13,264 nt of DNA from JAZLIL01 sp045617405 (lineage in GTDB: Bacteria > Bacillota > Clostridia > Lachnospirales > Lachnospiraceae), in contig JAZLIL010000139.1 of NCBI GenBank assembly GCA_045617405.1, positions 1-13,264 of the forward strand. Direction: 5' to 3'. Shown here piece after piece: positions 12,440-13,264 of this stretch. The notes under the pieces were generated by a model. The model saw only the letters and a list, made by a program, of their open reading frames with translations. It did no database searches and was not told the DNA's origin. Within the stretch, counting starts at the first letter, position 1; each line of letters starts with the position of its first letter. The position numbers and the translations under genes were made by a program.

Positions 12440-13264
12440 ATGGACACAGCTAGTCAGATAGAAAACGGAAGTGCTTTCCTCGGAATAGAGCTCGGCTCGA
12501 CGAGAATCAAGGCGGTACTCATTGACACGAATCACGCACCCATTGCTTCAGGTGATTTCACCTGGGAAAATGAGCTCGCAGACGGTCTCTGGACTTATTC
12601 CCTCGACGCGGTGGCAGCAGGTCTCAAGGCCAGCTACAAGGCATTAAAGGATGATGTTAAGGATCGCTACGGCATCACATTAAAGAAGCTCGGCGGACTT
12701 GGCATTTCAGCCATGATGCACGGTTATCTTGCGTTTGATAAGGACGGAAAGCTCCTTGTTCCTTTCAGAACATGGAGAAACACAAACACGGGAAAGGCGG
12801 CTGCAAAGCTCTCAGAGCTTTTCGGCTTCAACATTCCGCTTCGCTGGAGTATCAGTCACCTCTATGAGTGTATGCTTGACAACGAGCCCCATGTAACTTC
12901 AATTGCTTCGGTTACGACGCTTGCGGGTTATGTTCATGAAATCCTTACCGGGAAGCATGTTCTTGGCGTAGGCGACGCATCCGGAATGTTCCCGATCGAC
13001 AGCACCATTCTTGACTATGACAAATCGATGGTTGCTAAGTTCGACGAGCTTGCAGAGGATATGCCCTGGAAACTCACTGATATTTTTCCGAAGGTTCTCC
13101 CTGCAGGTGCGGACGCAGGAACCCTCACCGAAGCGGGAGCACGTTTCCTAGATCCCGACGAAGACCTCGAAGCCGGCAACAAGGTGGCTCCTCCTGAAGG
13201 CGATGCGGGAACCGGTATGGCCGCAACCTGCAGCGTAAAGCCCGGGACCGGAAATGTATCGGCC
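12440..13264 (+). CDS. FGGY-family carbohydrate kinase, 5' part (possible ribulokinase AraK type)
   Basis: 275 residues are seen before the window ends; about half of a usual 500-530-residue FGGY kinase is missing. These enzymes phosphorylate pentuloses or related sugars with ATP. The N-terminal phosphate-binding motif LGIELGSTRIKAVLID is at about 14-29. FRTWRNTNT (about 109-117) sits where the sugar-contacting W-D/N-R residues of the family lie, GDASGMFPID (about 183-192) carries the likely catalytic aspartate, and GDAGTGMAATCSV-PGTGNVSA opens the second lobe. AGGAGG lies 5 nt before ATG 12440. Ending an arabinose-type transporter operon under AraR, it is a candidate L-ribulokinase; a ribulokinase (AraK) distant from classical AraB has been described in Clostridium acetobutylicum. 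Xylulokinase or another pentulokinase remains possible. Confidence 0.88.
   Translation, partial: MDTASQIENGSAFLGIELGSTRIKAVLIDTNHAPIASGDFTWENELADGLWTYSLDAVAAGLKASYKALKDDVKDRYGITLKKLGGLGISAMMHGYLAFDKDGKLLVPFRTWRNTNTGKAAAKLSELFGFNIPLRWSISHLYECMLDNEPHVTSIASVTTLAGYVHEILTGKHVLGVGDASGMFPIDSTILDYDKSMVAKFDELAEDMPWKLTDIFPKVLPAGADAGTLTEAGARFLDPDEDLEAGNKVAPPEGDAGTGMAATCSVKPGTGNVSA

Overview
The window looks like a stretch of chromosome from an anaerobic, Gram-positive-type Bacillota, most likely class Clostridia. Reasons: strong GGAGG-type ribosome binding sites, Bacillus-like promoters with 17-nt spacers, lipoprotein-type substrate binding, an AraR-type (GntR-LacI) repressor, a B. subtilis-like ECF promoter motif, and no encoded CCA on the tRNA. 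No mobile element, CRISPR array or phage gene is visible.

Left part (1-5064), mostly on the + strand: the 3' end of a cofactor-independent phosphoglycerate mutase with its terminator; a tRNA-Gln(CTG) on the - strand with its own promoter and terminator; prfC (release factor 3); an ECF sigma factor gene followed 9 nt later by a single-pass membrane protein that is probably its anti-sigma partner. A TGAAAC-N17-CGTC promoter in front of the sigma gene suggests it transcribes itself. Next is an unrecognised, membrane-anchored, very acidic protein with its own sigma-A-type promoter and a terminator.

Middle (5065-5185): a GC-rich block of competing stem-loops lies between convergent genes. It probably terminates the - strand regulator operon, and its layout resembles a riboswitch expression platform.

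Right part (5186-13264): a sugar-uptake locus. On the - strand lie araR (repressor) and, 32 nt behind it, an AraC-family regulator with no receiver domain. Divergently, on the + strand, lie a lipoprotein sugar-binding protein, a double-domain sugar ABC ATPase, two permeases and a partial FGGY sugar kinase. The transporter resembles the E. coli YtfQ-YtfR-YtfT-YjfF set, which imports furanose sugars. With an AraR regulator and a kinase at the end, L-arabinose or an arabinofuranose-containing sugar is the most likely substrate. The 474-nt divergent region holds a good AraR-type operator (7364-7379), a strong araR promoter overlapped by further half-sites, and a ladder of TTGTNAN direct repeats partly spaced 21 bp apart. 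Together the parts describe a regulated import-and-phosphorylation module: sugar relieves AraR repression, the lipoprotein and ABC transporter bring it in, and the kinase traps it after an isomerase step encoded elsewhere.
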